From contig JAJOHG010000259.1 of the NCBI GenBank assembly GCA_021029095.1, forward strand, positions 1 through 36,345: a stretch of DNA of 36,345 bases, in the 5' to 3' direction. Origin of the DNA: Phellopilus nigrolimitatus (lineage: Eukaryota > Basidiomycota > Agaricomycetes > Hymenochaetales > Hymenochaetaceae). A model generated the notes under the pieces. It made no database searches and was not told the DNA's origin. It saw only the letters and a list, made by a program, of their open reading frames with translations. Position 1 is the first letter of the stretch; the number at the start of each line of letters is the position of its first letter. Below, piece after piece: positions 22,314 to 35,118 of the stretch. Both the position numbers and the translations under genes were made by a program.

Positions 22314-24062
22314 TTACATATCAGTCAAGTCAATTATGCTACCAGCGACTCCCGCATGTAGGCGGCTGTTCTCGCGCTTCACTTTCTTCGCATCATGATG
22401 CGAGCCTTCTCGTCGCTCTGAATCACGCTTCACTTCAACCCTTCTCTTCTGCTCAACGCAAATGTATTAATAACGCGAACATTGTAGAGAAGTATAAAAT
22501 ACTGCAAACCTTCGAGCGACGAATTTCTTCGTAATGAGCAAGTGTCCGGTCAATCTCCTCCCTTTTTTCCTGAGAATATGTCAAGTTGTAATATGTTAGT
22601 TGTGATACAAATCTACTTGTGGTTTGTGAACGCACTCTTAGACGAATCTCTTCCTCGCACATGTCTAGGCGGTGATTGAAATGAACGGTGGTCTTCTCTT
22701 CCTCGCGCTCAGCCTTCACATTGTCTGCTCCAGATACAACGGAGGGTGTTTCCGTTTTAAACATAACAGGAGAGTGACTAGTGTGAGTGGTATCGTTCTC
22801 TTCATGCCTGACTCGTGCGTCATTCGCCTGAGATGAAAACATGGAGCGCGGCTGAAGTCGCTGGGTTGCATTTTCATCTGATGCAGGTAATTCATCACCA
22901 GCCTTTTTGATTTTCAGCAGTAAATGGTTAGTAACCTCGTTCAGGAATACAAATTTGAGCTGGACCGGTGTTGACAAACCTCGCGTTCATAGTGATCGGC
23001 ATCTTCATCAGGAGATCTATTGAAGTCCATCAACTCAGGATCATCCATTGGCTCTTCCACTTCTGTCGGTGTACAGCATACAGCACGCCCAGGTGTGCGT
23101 TCTTGTTTGTACTCGACCCTGTTGCTTTCCGCAATCCGTTGCGATCTTCGGCTTGGTTGATTTGTTTCCCTCGGGATAGGGATATGTACTATTCCTTCTG
23201 CTTGGAGAAGATCTATAGAAAAGGTTCAGCAAGAATCTTCAATATGTACTTGTTTAAAAAATAAGTGATACCGTGAGGTCTGAATTTGAAATTGAAAGAA
23301 ACAAAAACTTCGATTTCTCCTTCTCCATCCAGGGACTCCATTTCCACAGCATGGAAAGTTTCCGTTTCAACGGTATTTTCGCCGAAACTTAATCACATAT
23401 ACTATCAATTGATCAAGGTAATTCACATTCATTGGAGATGCTCACCCAACGCTATGCGGAATAAGTTTCTTCTTATTTTCACTCACAAAATCATTATCTC
23501 GAAGTTTGGGATATACATCCCGGTCTTTAACGTGGAGACGATGAGCTCTGACTTGTGAGACCTTGACAGAAATAAGTCCCAAGTCCGCCTCATCTCTTAA
23601 TAAAGCTTCGTCATCTGCTATCACAGAAGGAGCATCATTAGACCGAGGATCTAATACTGAAGAGCTCATAATCCTTTCCTGTCCAGCTCTGCTCGCAAAA
23701 CTTAAACGGATGCCAGGACTTTCTATCCACCGGCATCCCCAACATTACAAGTTCCGGGGGATCGTTGTCGTCATCAACATTGATGCACATCGAGCTCTCA
23801 AAACGCCCGTCAACAGCAAATTTGACGAGTGTACTAACCCGAAGGTGCCTATGGTTTCTGAATTGAATTTCAAAAGTCTTCAAAGTATAGGTCAGACGGC
23901 CTCAAGCCATGATTTACACACAGCATGATTCGACATTATCACCTTTCCTGGTTTGCTTGCTATCCAGCATGTCACGACGTTTCCAATCACCTCAGGCCTC
24001 CATTCCTTTATCCTTCGTCCGCCGCACTGGACCCATGCTTCGTAGCCTAGGTGTTTAGGCAT
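22314..24062 (-). CDS. DUF7918-like basidiomycete protein with C-terminal SUMO-interaction-like motif
   Basis: About 440 residues in roughly eight exons. Exon 1 (24062-23943) encodes MPKHLGYEAWVQCGGRR through TCWIASKPGK, and exon 2 starts TFEIQFRNHRH at 23877. Then come HPFKFCEQSW, DDEALLRDEADLGLISVKV, VGFGENTVETE, and FKFRPHDLLQAEGI after a likely beta strand. This order (GYEAWV, TCWI, PF-F, D-G-I-V, F-F-F-RP) is that of a domain common in Agaricomycetes that I recall as DUF7918; its function is unknown. The C-terminal half is charged, with a helical stretch (EKREEIDRTLAHYEEIRRSK) and a final GSIIDLTDM. IIDLTD resembles a SUMO-interacting motif. Exon 2-3 uses a 40-nt intron, and two acceptors are AAG. 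The boundary near 22.9 kb is uncertain. Confidence 0.75.
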
Positions 24063-24933
24063 CTAAAACTAAGGTGACAAAGGTATTGCCGAGGTTCTGG
24101 AGAGTACCCAAGACAGAGAAGGCCGTTAGCATTAAAAGTCTCAAGACAAACAAGTCAAGTAACTTGATTGTTATGTAGGTAAGTAGGTAAGTATGTAGAT
24201 GGAGTAACACCTCGAGCGATGCTGCCGTATAGCAGGAGTCACAGTCAGATCTGGGCGGAGTGACATCTCGGCAAATTTCGCTTGACGTGTACGGTAACCC
24301 TATGTGCGCTTGCTAAATATTTAAGTCTCAAAAGGCGGAAGACAACCAAGTGTACTAGTGTACGCTTAGTATACGGAAGAGCAACGCCAAGACAAAGCGG
24401 AAGTCAAACCATGATGTTGCTATCAATAAATAACGGGAAGATAGTAAGTCCAATGCGATGTGTACAGTCCTTGCAGACGACTGAGAGGTCCAGCATTGAA
24501 ATCAGTACCGACTACGTTGCCCGCCTTGTGCAAAGTCTTGCATAACATTATATATTTTAGGACGACGTAGAAGAACAAATTCTTCGGAACGATCATCGCA
24601 ACGACAATCTAGTGATCTTACGAGCCAGCTTAATCAAAACAAAAAACCCAAGAAGTTAAGGAAGCGAAAAACGAGACAAAAGTAATGACCGGGTAAAAAA
24701 CAGAGCGGGAATTCATCGTCCAAGGCGCGTATATATACATAATAAGCAGGTATCCAGTTATCGGTAAAGAACGAAAGTCCCACAGTTCCGCAGCATACGT
24801 TCAGCAAAGGAGTAGCCGCACTAACGCTTGGGAGTAAATTTCAACGAGTAGGAAGTAGTATCTGAAGTCTTGTTACTAGACCAAGAGTCTACTTGCAGGC
24901 GAGTCATCGCAGGAAAAGAAGAGGGGTAACTCT
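24063..24933. other. Intergenic region between two minus-strand genes
   Basis: The promoter of the DUF7918-like gene and the 3' flank of the KRE6-like gene. Imperfect GTAG/GTAAG tetranucleotide repeats lie at about 24175-24200. No coding ORF was supported. Confidence 0.5.
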
Positions 24934-27695
24934 TCAGCAGAGCTGCCACATCTTCACGTAGTCGCTGAAGCACAATCATGTGAGTTGGACAGAACTGAAA
25001 GTAAAGGCGATAGACATACATAGCCATACCGCGGTCACGTACATCCGTTGGCCAGGTAGCGTACCAGGTGTCCTGTGCGCGTGCAAAGTCGTACATCGCA
25101 GCTATTAGGGATAAGCAATGAGATCACAAAGCTCGAGGTTAACGTAACAGCTTTTGACGCACTGAGAGATTGGTCCAACCATGGCTTGTCGCCCACATTG
25201 TCGGGGAACCACCCACTCGTGCCGCCGACAGCAACGTCCATAATCAAATAGAACGCTTTATCCATACACTATAAGTTCAAAATGAAAGTCATGAACCGAA
25301 TGTTTGGAACGCACGTTGATTAAATGGCGCAGCGAAATTGCTGTCGCCCCACGGATTTGGGACAGCAATCTCAGTAGAGCCGTTGAAGACGGTCAGCGGG
25401 AAATCACCACGATCGAAGAACGGCTTGTTGAATGTGATGTCAAGCATAAATTGGAGACGCGAATCGACGTATGCCCGACTGTAATGTAAATCCGACCATG
25501 AATAAGCATAGTAGAATCGGCATGAACGCAGAGTGAACATACATGAATTTATCTGTCCACTCGAGCGCGTAGATATGGAAGTCCTGGTCGAAGCTGCCAC
25601 GGCGTTTGCTCCACCAACCAAATGTCTTCGAGACTTCATTGAGCCAGGTGAGCGGACCCCAGTTCAAACTCGCGCGCACGAAATCGCGTCCCTGTGCGGG
25701 GTAGCTCTTCGCGTTGCCCCGCGACTCCATGATGTCAATTTCACCAGAGATGGGCCACGGCCCGTATGTGTTGTTGACGGGTAACATCCACAGTGCGGGC
25801 CATAGCCAGTCACCACTCGGTATTTTCGCACGGATCTCGACGCGGCCATACTGAATTGACGTGCTGTTGACTGTCGTGAGGCGCGCAGACTGTACAGGGT
25901 TAATGACTGTTTGCGTCGTCGAGTTCGAGACGGCACCACACGCAGAGACATTGAGGGACGTGCAACCTGTGATGTTAAATGTGTGCCCGTTGAAGACCGC
26001 AGAGGAGCCGATGACGTCCGAAGTGAGTGTCGGGACGATGTAGAGAATGCCATCCTCTACGAAGGAGTTATTCGGCGTATTGGTTGTCATTTCGAACTCG
26101 CCATTCCTACGTATGTATATGGTTAGTATTATTTTCTGGAAGACAAATAAATAAGAAAAACGAAAGCGATCCACAATGTCGGAAAAGGGGTTGGTACATC
26201 GAGATCGTGTCGATCATGAGCTTGATGAACGAAGCTTAAAGTTTAATCAAAAACTTGCAACGCTGATCTCGGTGCTTCAGTCTCAGGTTGGAAACCACAG
26301 AGCTGGAAAAAAAGGGAGGAACGCGAGAGGATAGGGTCAATCCTTAGCACAAAGGAAGGAAGGTTTGAATGTCGGAGATATCCGAGTCAAAAGTAAGGCG
26401 AGCAGAAGCAGACGGGCCAAATCAGTGGCAACGCGGCTGCGGTCAACTTATGAGAAGAGCTGCTCAGGTCTGGCGACGACCGAAAAAGAAGGGAAGAAGG
26501 AGAAGAGCAATTGCTGATTGATTTCAAAGGCAGTAACTCCACTAAAAAGAAAGAAAAGGTAACGAACTACCAAAAGCACTCACCCAAACCCATCCATCTG
26601 AACCTCCCACGCCCATATGCTCTCGTCGATCTTGCTTCCGTTGAAGTCGTCTTCCATCACCATGCATAGGTTTCCCTTTATGAGTTGCACGTCCTTTGCT
26701 CCGAAGTAAATCCGCAGGAAGCTCCCAATGACGCCAATCAGAGCAAAGCAGAATGTGAGCCAGTATGCCGCGCGCGCGCGAGGACTCGGCTTAGCCAACC
26801 ACGGCTTCTCAATGGTATCGTCCGGGCCCAGCATCTTTGACTGCATACGCCGTGTCGTCAAACCCGTCGGGCCCTTGCGCTCCATTGCGCCAACTTGGAA
26901 CACGGTTTCGGCGAGCATCTTTTCGGAAAGCGAATGTGCAGAACCGGGTGGAGAAAGGCGGGCGGGCGTCCCTGGGGTAGAAGAACCGACAGAACCAAGG
27001 GTTCCGCCTGTGCCAGGGCGTTGAGACGTACGCCGCGCATGCGCTGGTGAAGCTCCACCAAGCGAATTAGCAGTGTAGGGGCGTACCATCGGGGGTGGCG
27101 CTGCAAAGGACTCGCGCTTCCCAGAAAGAGCACCTGTCCCAGGGCTGGCGGATGCGGTGAGGTCCGCGATTCCAGTCGTAGAACGTGAGTTACGATTCGC
27201 AGGATGGGGAAGAGGAGGAACTGGAGGAACTGTTGTGTTTGGAAAAGCGTTTACGCGCGGTAAAGTGACAATCTCTGTGCTCGCAGCCTTGCTGGAGCTT
27301 CGTTTGCGTGCGTCTGCACCGGCACCCTGCCCACTTGCGAGACCGCCAAAGCTGTATCCTGAGCTGTGTATCGAAAGGCGCGAGGCCGTCGCTCCAGCCA
27401 ATTGCGTAAGATCGTGGCTAGAGCCAGGCGCCGAGGGAGTCGGAGCCAAGAACGGGTCACGCGGTGTCGGAGGGAAAGTATTGACATGCTCGGGGTCAAA
27501 GTCGAGTTCGGGTCCTTTAACATTATCGAGCACACCGGACTGAGCAGTGGCACGGTGAGCGTGCTCCGACGTACTGACGGACTTCATGCTAGTTGAATGG
27601 CGCAAGGCATCACGAGGGAAATATTCGTCCGCGTCCGCATCGAAGAAGAGGGTGTTATGGGAGGAGACGTCGCGCCTTGAGCTTGAGCTGGACAT
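24934..27695 (-). CDS. KRE6: SKN1/KRE6 family beta-glucan synthesis protein (GH16, type II membrane protein)
   Basis: About 685 residues in six exons, the first from 27695 to 26584. The first 300 residues are Ser/Pro/Thr-rich and cytosolic. They lead into a membrane segment (AAYWLTFCFALIGVIGSFL, about 309-327), then the lumenal GH16 domain: MVMEDDFNGSKIDESIW, DGFGNGEFEMTT, IPSGDWLWPALWMLP and GEIDIMESRGN (the two catalytic Glu positions of the E-I-D-x-x-E motif). Then come AFYLIMDVAVGGTSGWFPD and the end RGMAIDYVKMWQLC. The family is required for beta-1,6-glucan assembly in the secretory pathway. The stop at 24934-24936 is reached only after a final 55-nt intron. The intron between exons 1 and 2 is unusually long (477 bp). 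The exon 3-4 junction near 25.31-25.26 kb needs a non-standard donor or a one-base correction. Confidence 0.94.
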
Positions 27696-30100
27696 ATCTC
27701 AGGCCAAGGGTGACAGCGATAAGATTAAATGCAAGTCAAGAGAAGTCAGGGAGGGAAATGGAAAGGGTAACGAGTGTCGCTGCTAGTGAGAAAATCCAAG
27801 CTCGAGCAAGGGGCTTTCGCACGAGCCTACAGACCTTGTTCGTCGGTTGGGCGTTGATAAGGAATCTGGCGGGAGCTGTGCAGCTTTTTCTTCCTTTAGG
27901 GGGGCATTCCGAATCAGTATCCCAAGAATAATGTTGCAGGTGTTGTCTGAATCCGTGCCGTCATTCTCGCATGGGTGATGAACGGAGAAATTTGCTGGAC
28001 CGAGCTTCTAAACGTCCTGATTGATGCCTGTTCGATTCCAACTGAGATTATGCATGTTTCGTGTTCCTGCAGGGGCCCAGCCCTGCGTATTTGAGTTCGT
28101 GTAAGTAATCCAAGTCGCTTCTTCCCGCTTTGAAGTTTACGCATGCGTATCCTAGCGCCTTTCAAGCGCCTTTCAAGTCGCAAACGTGTCCCCAAGCCAT
28201 GCGCACTACCAGCGGCATCAGCAGTATAGTACATACCATACATAACAGACCAGAGCAACAGTGTTGTAAAGAACGACTGCAACCAGAGTGAGAACATGCA
28301 AGAGAAGAAAACGAAGTCTAAAGCCATCTGGAGCCTGCGCGAGCTGGAGCGGCACATCTTACAGATCTGTGTAACACAGGTTTCCTGTCGTGCCTATCGT
28401 GGAAGAATAACAAGCTATGACCATTGTCGGCGATGATGACGGGGCGGCTGAGTTGACATCGCGTCAAGCGCTCTCGAGGGCGACGGCGATGCGTCCCAAA
28501 CAGGCAATAGCCAACGTTGTGGGTCAGAAAAGTCTTCGGGCACCCTAAAAAGGAAGGCAGTTCCCGCCTCCACGACGCACGGCGCGCGGTGTCACCTATG
28601 GTACGGCCAGCTCAAATCATCCAATCCTTAGGTCTTGCTATTTAGGGCAAAGGCAAGCATAGACAACGTTTTTTGACCTTTTTTGTGTGAACAACGCGGA
28701 CGAGAACCGCCTTCCTTTTCTAGGAGACCCGAAGACTTTTCTGACCCACCTGTAGAAGCTTCTCGAGCCACAGCATATGTAGCAGCTAAGTAAAAATGGA
28801 CGTCCCTGATGAAACAATAAGATAAAAGTTTTCGTCGTTGGAAATTGGGATTTACGGATTTCATTGATTTTACCAGTGATTACTATTACGCCTGATGTTC
28901 TATCGATGCTAAGCTATGTTCAAGTTGTACTTACCTTCCATTCAAGTGCTATCTCCTAGGTTCTTCCTCTCATGAGATTCAGATCTTGAACGCACACGAA
29001 AGGGAGGAGCTCATGACAGCTGGATGAGAGTCGGAAATTGTGCTGTCATCTGCGGTAGCGATCAATCATCATTTAGACGCCCAGATAATTTCTACGTGAG
29101 ATGCTGGTAATGGACAAACCTACCGTACTTTTTATGAAGTCTAGAAATCTCGATCTATCCTGTCCGACATATCATTTCACACTGTAAACGTTGCATAACT
29201 TACACGCTGTTCTTCGCGGGTTGGATTTGAGCTGGAGGTCTCGGTCATCATTTTGTTCTGGTCTGGGTTCATGTAACTCTCATCGCGCCGGCGCCTCTGT
29301 ATATGCGCGAAGTTTTAAAAACGTATTAGCAGGGACGAAGCTCCTGACCGGCTATGAGAGACGGAAAAATTGCCTAACCTAGCAGACAGAAGGCTCGCAT
29401 CGCTGGTACCTTTTATCATAAACGACAGACGTACCTTCATCATAAATCAACTCAGCAGTAGCGCACGGACAATCGGCATCTTCCGATCGGAGTAAAATTG
29501 AATCCGCGAAGAAAAATGATTTGCGCTTCGATCGACTGCCACGCTGTCATCTCTTTGTCGATCATTCTTCGCTTTTCCTTATTTTTATCTGCCTCCGTGT
29601 TCCTTGTGTCTGATTTCAGTTTTCAAGACGTAAAAATAATTCTCTATCACTGGTGGACGGTGTTCCGTTTTTCCAGTATCGATGTGCCTCTTCAACTAAT
29701 CTAGTTTGTCTGAATCTTCCGATGACTCGGAAGCTGACCTCTTCATAAAACAAAACCGCACAATGATCAGGGCTTATCGGACGCATGTAAATGCCAGCTG
29801 CAATCTATGAACACACATTCGGATCGTGTACAAGGAGACTGGCTCAAACGTTGATCGTTCTCAGTCTGAATTCTTAATGGCCCCAATGCCGCCCGAAATG
29901 TGGCGCGTAACTGAGACTTCTGCACGCCCTGTCCTCTGTTACCTGGATTTATGCTTACAGGGCTCAACAGTGCTAAGTCTTCAAGATCATCAACTTCTCA
30001 TGGTATCGAAGGTTGGCGGACGCAGGTGTGGTGAGTAGGACGCGCCTGTGTACAAGTAGCATCGCTGAATAGTTACCCAACCTGAAGGATTGGATAGCAA
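27696..30100. other. Upstream of the KRE6-like gene; no firm gene
   Basis: The first part is the KRE6-like promoter and leader. A 147-codon minus-strand ORF (27914-28357) with a hydrophobic start is the only sizeable one; it lacks family signatures and splice partners. A small tandem duplication of GCGCCTTTCAA lies near 28155-28180. Otherwise only short ORFs. Confidence 0.45.
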
Positions 30101-30570
30101 GTGTTCTCCTGGTTACGTCCTAAGGTAAGCGCCAGCAGCGTCGATTCCCTGAGCAGTAGGCTTGCGAGATCTACCTTTTCTCCTTTGTCACAAGATTATT
30201 TCACAAAACTCACACTGCTCTTCTTGCCTTCTAGATCTAAGCGCTCCCGCAGGGCGTATCTCACCCGATGCATCTTGCCAGGTCCTTTGATAAACCACGA
30301 CTTTACCACTCCACAAGCTTCCTTGTACTCACGCGCTTTCCCTGCTGGCAAAAAAATCGCCGTTCACATCCTTCAGGTAACCTAACTTCCTCCTTTCGTA
30401 CTTTTGTTTTACTCACTCCACCTCAGAAGGCAAGTCAATCCATTTCCTTTACAAATCGCGAGCGGGACCTTAGTCCTGTTCAGTCTTCGATTTATAAAGT
30501 CCGTTTTAAACAAAAACAGTACTCGAAATTCGCGGTTCGAAGCAACGACCACGGTGTATCGCTAGTATAA
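30101..30570 (+). CDS. Weak two-exon hypothetical gene
   Basis: 30101-30376 (92 codons from ATG, starting MFSWLRPKVSASSVDSLSS) joins in frame to 30427-30570 (47 codons and a stop) through a 50-nt intron. The intron has GTAACC, a CTAAC branch-like site and a pyrimidine-rich tract before CTCAG. The predicted 139-residue protein is basic and serine-rich (SRSKRSRRAYL, KVRFKQKQYSKFAVR). I recognise no family. The only support is the intron-like junction and frame agreement, so it may be chance. Confidence 0.25.
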
Positions 30571-33500
30571 TTCATCCAATGGCTGCCGAATATATAACAT
30601 CCCACACCGCGCGAGCCATCGGGCTTTTGGGGTTGCAATGAATGCTTCCCAGTTGGAGCACTTGAGCTTCTTGGACCGCTTCTGCGCATGCCTTTGCTCT
30701 ATTTACCGCATTTATTCTGAGTGCTCTGCTGTCTAAGCAGAATCACATCGATATGCAGTGATTAGATTGCGACCAGACGGTAATGATCGCTTGGCATGAG
30801 CTTGTCTGGTTCTTTCTCAGTTTATTTGATACAAGAGTCAATGCCCACCTGGCAATCTGTCAGGAGGTTAATCATTATCCAAATAGGTGAAAGCATAAAA
30901 GAGTTGTACAGTCTGTCTGTTTCTTGCGTGTAAGATACATACTCCACAATCCATAGCGTCAGCTCTTTCGCTTCACTAGTATAGGGAAGGGAGTATGCAA
31001 CATCGCAAGACCTGGAGAAACGGGATCTCGCACTGTTCTATAATTTAAACTCATCGAAGAACGAAAGACGGTAAGGATTTTTACGCACACATTCATTCCG
31101 TTCCATCTCCGAAAAAGATAACGGGAAACAAACTCCAATAATAATTGGCAAGTTGACGAGATGTTGACTTGCAATTTGCAGTACTCTGGATATCAAATTC
31201 GAAAAGAATATCGTTCAGATTGGTTGTACTTTTCTCACAAGCAGTCGGAGAGATTACTGATCTTTGTCAGACAGTCCAAGGACAGATTTCTAGACGACAT
31301 TGTTGGCCAGAAGAATAAGGGATTTATTGCACCCATGCAATAACTGAGCTGACACATGTGGGGTGGAAAAACGTGAGCCACAAGTGCCACTAAAGGCGAC
31401 AGTGGGCTGAGTCGAGAGTCATTTAACTATATGTCCGTCGGATGAATTTCGCTTACAATGGACTATGGACAAATCAGAACATTTGAAATAAAGCACTGAA
31501 AGGCGCCGAGTCTCTCAGTCCTGATGGAACACGGAAGCCCGAGCGTTATCAACTGCGATATAAGTGCGCCCCTCCGCAAGCACATTCAACAAGGAAGACC
31601 CGGGCCGTGAGTTCTTTTTCTGCGTCGCGAGTGAATGGATCTAGATAAGTTTGTGTGTAGATGTTGCTAATTTGTTGCGTGATCGTCAGGAGAAGAATTC
31701 TGACCGCAGGCATGTGTGGATGACTAGACTAGAGAGTAGTAGATGATAGTGCGGCCAAGAGAAGCTTCCATTGCAACATTTCCAATATACTAAGAATCAA
31801 AACATCACCAGTAATCAAATTCTTTCCACGGCGAGCAGGTAAGAGAGTGATAGCCGTCGGACAATAGATCGCTGCGATGAATGCAGAACATTTTGCTCGC
31901 GGGCGGATGTGTTGACGAGCCAGTGTATCTTTTGTGAATTTGGACCTGGCAAGGTCAAGAATATGAAGTCATTTTATTGACAACTGAATGCGAAATCAAT
32001 GCTTAAATGCTGTAGTCTGCTCCTCTAGTTCGATACGTATGACTCGTTGACAAGAGATAAGACAAATCTGCAAGAAAAATTAGGAAGCACGAAAAGAAAC
32101 GAACAGAGACGTACAGCAACAACCGCTACTATAAGCGAAGTTTTGCGGCCTGTGAGGAGCGATGATGGGAGCTCGGATTTAGCCAGGCCTGGATAACAAT
32201 GTCCTGGGCGATAGCGAAAATATAATTTATGAAGGCGTAGAAATCCTCAGTTTAGTCTTAGCCAACGACATGGGGGCTGGCTTCCCGCCTAACGAGACAA
32301 TGACGGGTGCGATCCTGACGAGAACTTCTAATTCATCCTAAATAACACTTTTTGTCATCCTCACTTTAACGGCGAAGACGAGATTATCTATCGGCCTTCA
32401 AGTACCAGGCCAATTGATGCACTGATCTGTGCGGCTCGATTACCTCATTCATTTGTATGAAAGATAAACGTCGGGCTATATGAAACCAAGTAATTATAGT
32501 GCCAAGGTTGGGAAAGGGGCAGCGAGAGCGCCTTTTCGCCGAAATATTTTCCGCGATGTGCTGCGAGAATATGCGATAATGAAGAAGAAGCAAGTTTAGA
32601 AAATCGACTTGACCAGAGTATCCGTAGTGAAACGCCTGCGCTATAAACCCGCGATTGCCGCGCCTGAATGATTTTAATGAAGAAGTCCTATTGCCGGCCT
32701 AACGTCAGCAACAGATCGTCGCTATGCGTCTATCTTGTAAATCACGGTTTGGTATATGATATCTGTTTTTCGAAGTGTTTGTGCTGATTTTGTTATTCTT
32801 GTTATCTGAAAAACAAAGAGGGTCGCCGTTTGAGACTTAGAGAATCGTGAAGCGCTTACCGAGATCAAAGCCGATGGCGGCTTGATGTCACAGAGCTCAT
32901 TTGCTGAGTACGCCAAAAGCCTGGATTCTTTTTTGCTCATTGTAGGCCTCCTTTCGAAAATTTAAGAACGCTGTGTGTGATTAATATGGTGGTCTTCCCT
33001 TACCGATGTTGTTCTCTGTCTTCGCGGACACATATCGCTAGATCCTCAATTGCTTTGAGTAATGCCTAAATGTCACACGAATCAAGTTGTATCCACTGCT
33101 CGATCATAATAATCTAGTAAGATCGAGAGTGCTCTGTTACGCTGGAGTTAACCACGCCGCCGGTGGCTATTGACCACGTGTATGACGCGCGTAAATAACG
33201 TTTCATGATGCCGTTGATCGACGCGTCCTTCTCAACTTACATCCACGCAGCCAAACTCTCTGCTATGACGCCTTACAAATACGGGACGAAACCCGATGAA
33301 AAATAGAGTACCAGCTGTAGGCTGCAGCAGGAACTTCCAACTTTCACTCGAGCCCAGTAAGTCGCATAAGGAAATCTTCGGGCCCCTTAACTTCATCACC
33401 CCCTGCCCTCGTAACTAGTGTAGAATCGCTGCAGGCAGGGACATTCAAGTCGGTGATGTTCCATGCCCGACAAAGCACGCCTTCGCTTGTGATATCGGAA

Positions 33501-35118
33501 GGCTTTCTTCGGTTCGTTTGGTTAGGCGCCATCACTATGATTAGTGTCGTCGGGCGCAGGTCCAGGAACGTACACTGGAAAATTAAATAACGAGGACTTG
33601 GTCGTGGTTATATCAACTCTGGCTGGACGTGGCTTGTTTCAGCGATTTTATTCAATATGGTCAAAATTAGGTAATTAGATGTCATGGATGGTTGAAAATT
33701 GTGATTGCATCGGAAAGAGAACTGCCTCCTGCTCCTGTCTCGCATCATTTATCCATTCAAAGATTACATACTACTCCTGACTTGCTTGAAAATTTTCTCA
33801 ATGAGCGGAATGACAAGACAACGCAAAATGTTTCGTTTGTGCCTTTGACTTGAGGCCTGCAAGGACACAGGGCCTTAGTTTTTAGCGCTTCGCAGACGAT
33901 CGAACGATCAGGTACCTCCTACCTTATCGAGGCTCAAGGTTCGAGCCACATTCACCGCCGTAGCACAGCTTTCCCGGCAACCATGTCACATCGTGTCACA
34001 CCATCTAACTTTTCGGCGCCTACTTATTTGCTTCCGTTCATCATCGCAACTCAATCTTCTCACCAATAACGCGAAGAGATTTTCCTCCTTCAATGTCTCA
34101 GACTTCCGACTACATCGCGTGTTTTCGAGGTCTTTTGACGGCAGTCGACTGGAAACTATCGGAAGGAAGGTAAAACCACGGGGAACAAGAGGAAATTAAG
34201 GAGCAGACTTTGAAGATGAGTGAGTGTTCGGCTTTTTTCTTCTTCTTTTTTTCTCCCTCTTCGGTAGTGTGCCTGAGTCAGCAAGCAACATGACTTACCT
34301 CCTGAGTTCTCGCTCGTCGGAATCATTTAGCTCTTATCTCTCTTTTCGATGACAAAGGCCGACGGCACGGAAACAAGGAGAAGCGAGTCAAACGAAATTG
34401 GATGTGTGAGAGGATGATACAGAAGGATGACGGGAGGCAGTTTGCTTGAAGGTCTGATGCCTGATACGCTGATGGACGGGGCCCTGACCCGAAAGGTTCG
34501 GCTGTAATACGGGTTGACGGTGACGGAAACCGAGATGAGATCTATCAGGGTGTTGGCGAGGCACGCCGCGTGCGTGCGTTTCTAGACTCTGTGCCGATCC
34601 CCGGCGCTTCGTCAATAATTACTTGTCTATCCAAGCCACACAGGAAGCGCGCGGAAGCAAAATGGGGTAAAATAAAGATGCGACTAAAATTAAGTCGATG
34701 TAAGTGGACGGAAAGCATGCTGTTATGCCTTCTTGTTTCTTCTTCCCCCCGAATCCATCTTTCTGAATGCGATTTTGTTGTGACAGGTTTTGTTTGCGGT
34801 ACGGCGCTGTTCGATCCTTACAGACGCGCCTGGTATAATACCCGCCTGTGGCGGTGAGCGCTAGCTGGTAGTAAGGTTGACCAGTGTAATCATGATCGAC
34901 CGGCCTCCTTAAGAGCTGACACCACCTGCCATCCACTCCTTTCCCCGTGGCCCTCCACTCCGGGTTCCTCTCGTTCTTTAGACGTCATTGTAGACAGCAC
35001 ACTTCTACCTCATATCCACCCTCCTTTCTTCTACCTTGCAGCATCAGCCCGGACAACTTGTAGACCTCACTCTTTGCCCCACCCCTTTCCCCTCCCCTCG
35101 AGGTCCGAGGATACTACG
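30571..35118. other. About 4.5 kb without a supportable gene
   Basis: ORFs here are 60-105 codons, scattered over all frames and without recognisable motifs. No reverse transcriptase, transposase or helicase motif was seen. The last 130 bp (about 34990-35118) are strongly CT-rich, as expected for the leader of the glycosyltransferase gene. Confidence 0.5.

Noticed and set aside
25664..26053. 129-codon minus-strand ORF
   Set aside because: Overlaps the GH16 exon in another frame; the GH16 frame has the catalytic motif.
6414..27695. Possibility of a functional biosynthetic cluster around the transcription factor
   Set aside because: Neighbours are a copper radical oxidase and housekeeping genes (KSH1, OMA1, KRE6); no backbone synthase, transporter or tailoring enzymes are present.
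27914..28357. 147-codon minus-strand ORF with hydrophobic N-terminus
   Set aside because: No family signature, no splice partners, and it lies in the upstream region of the KRE6-like gene.
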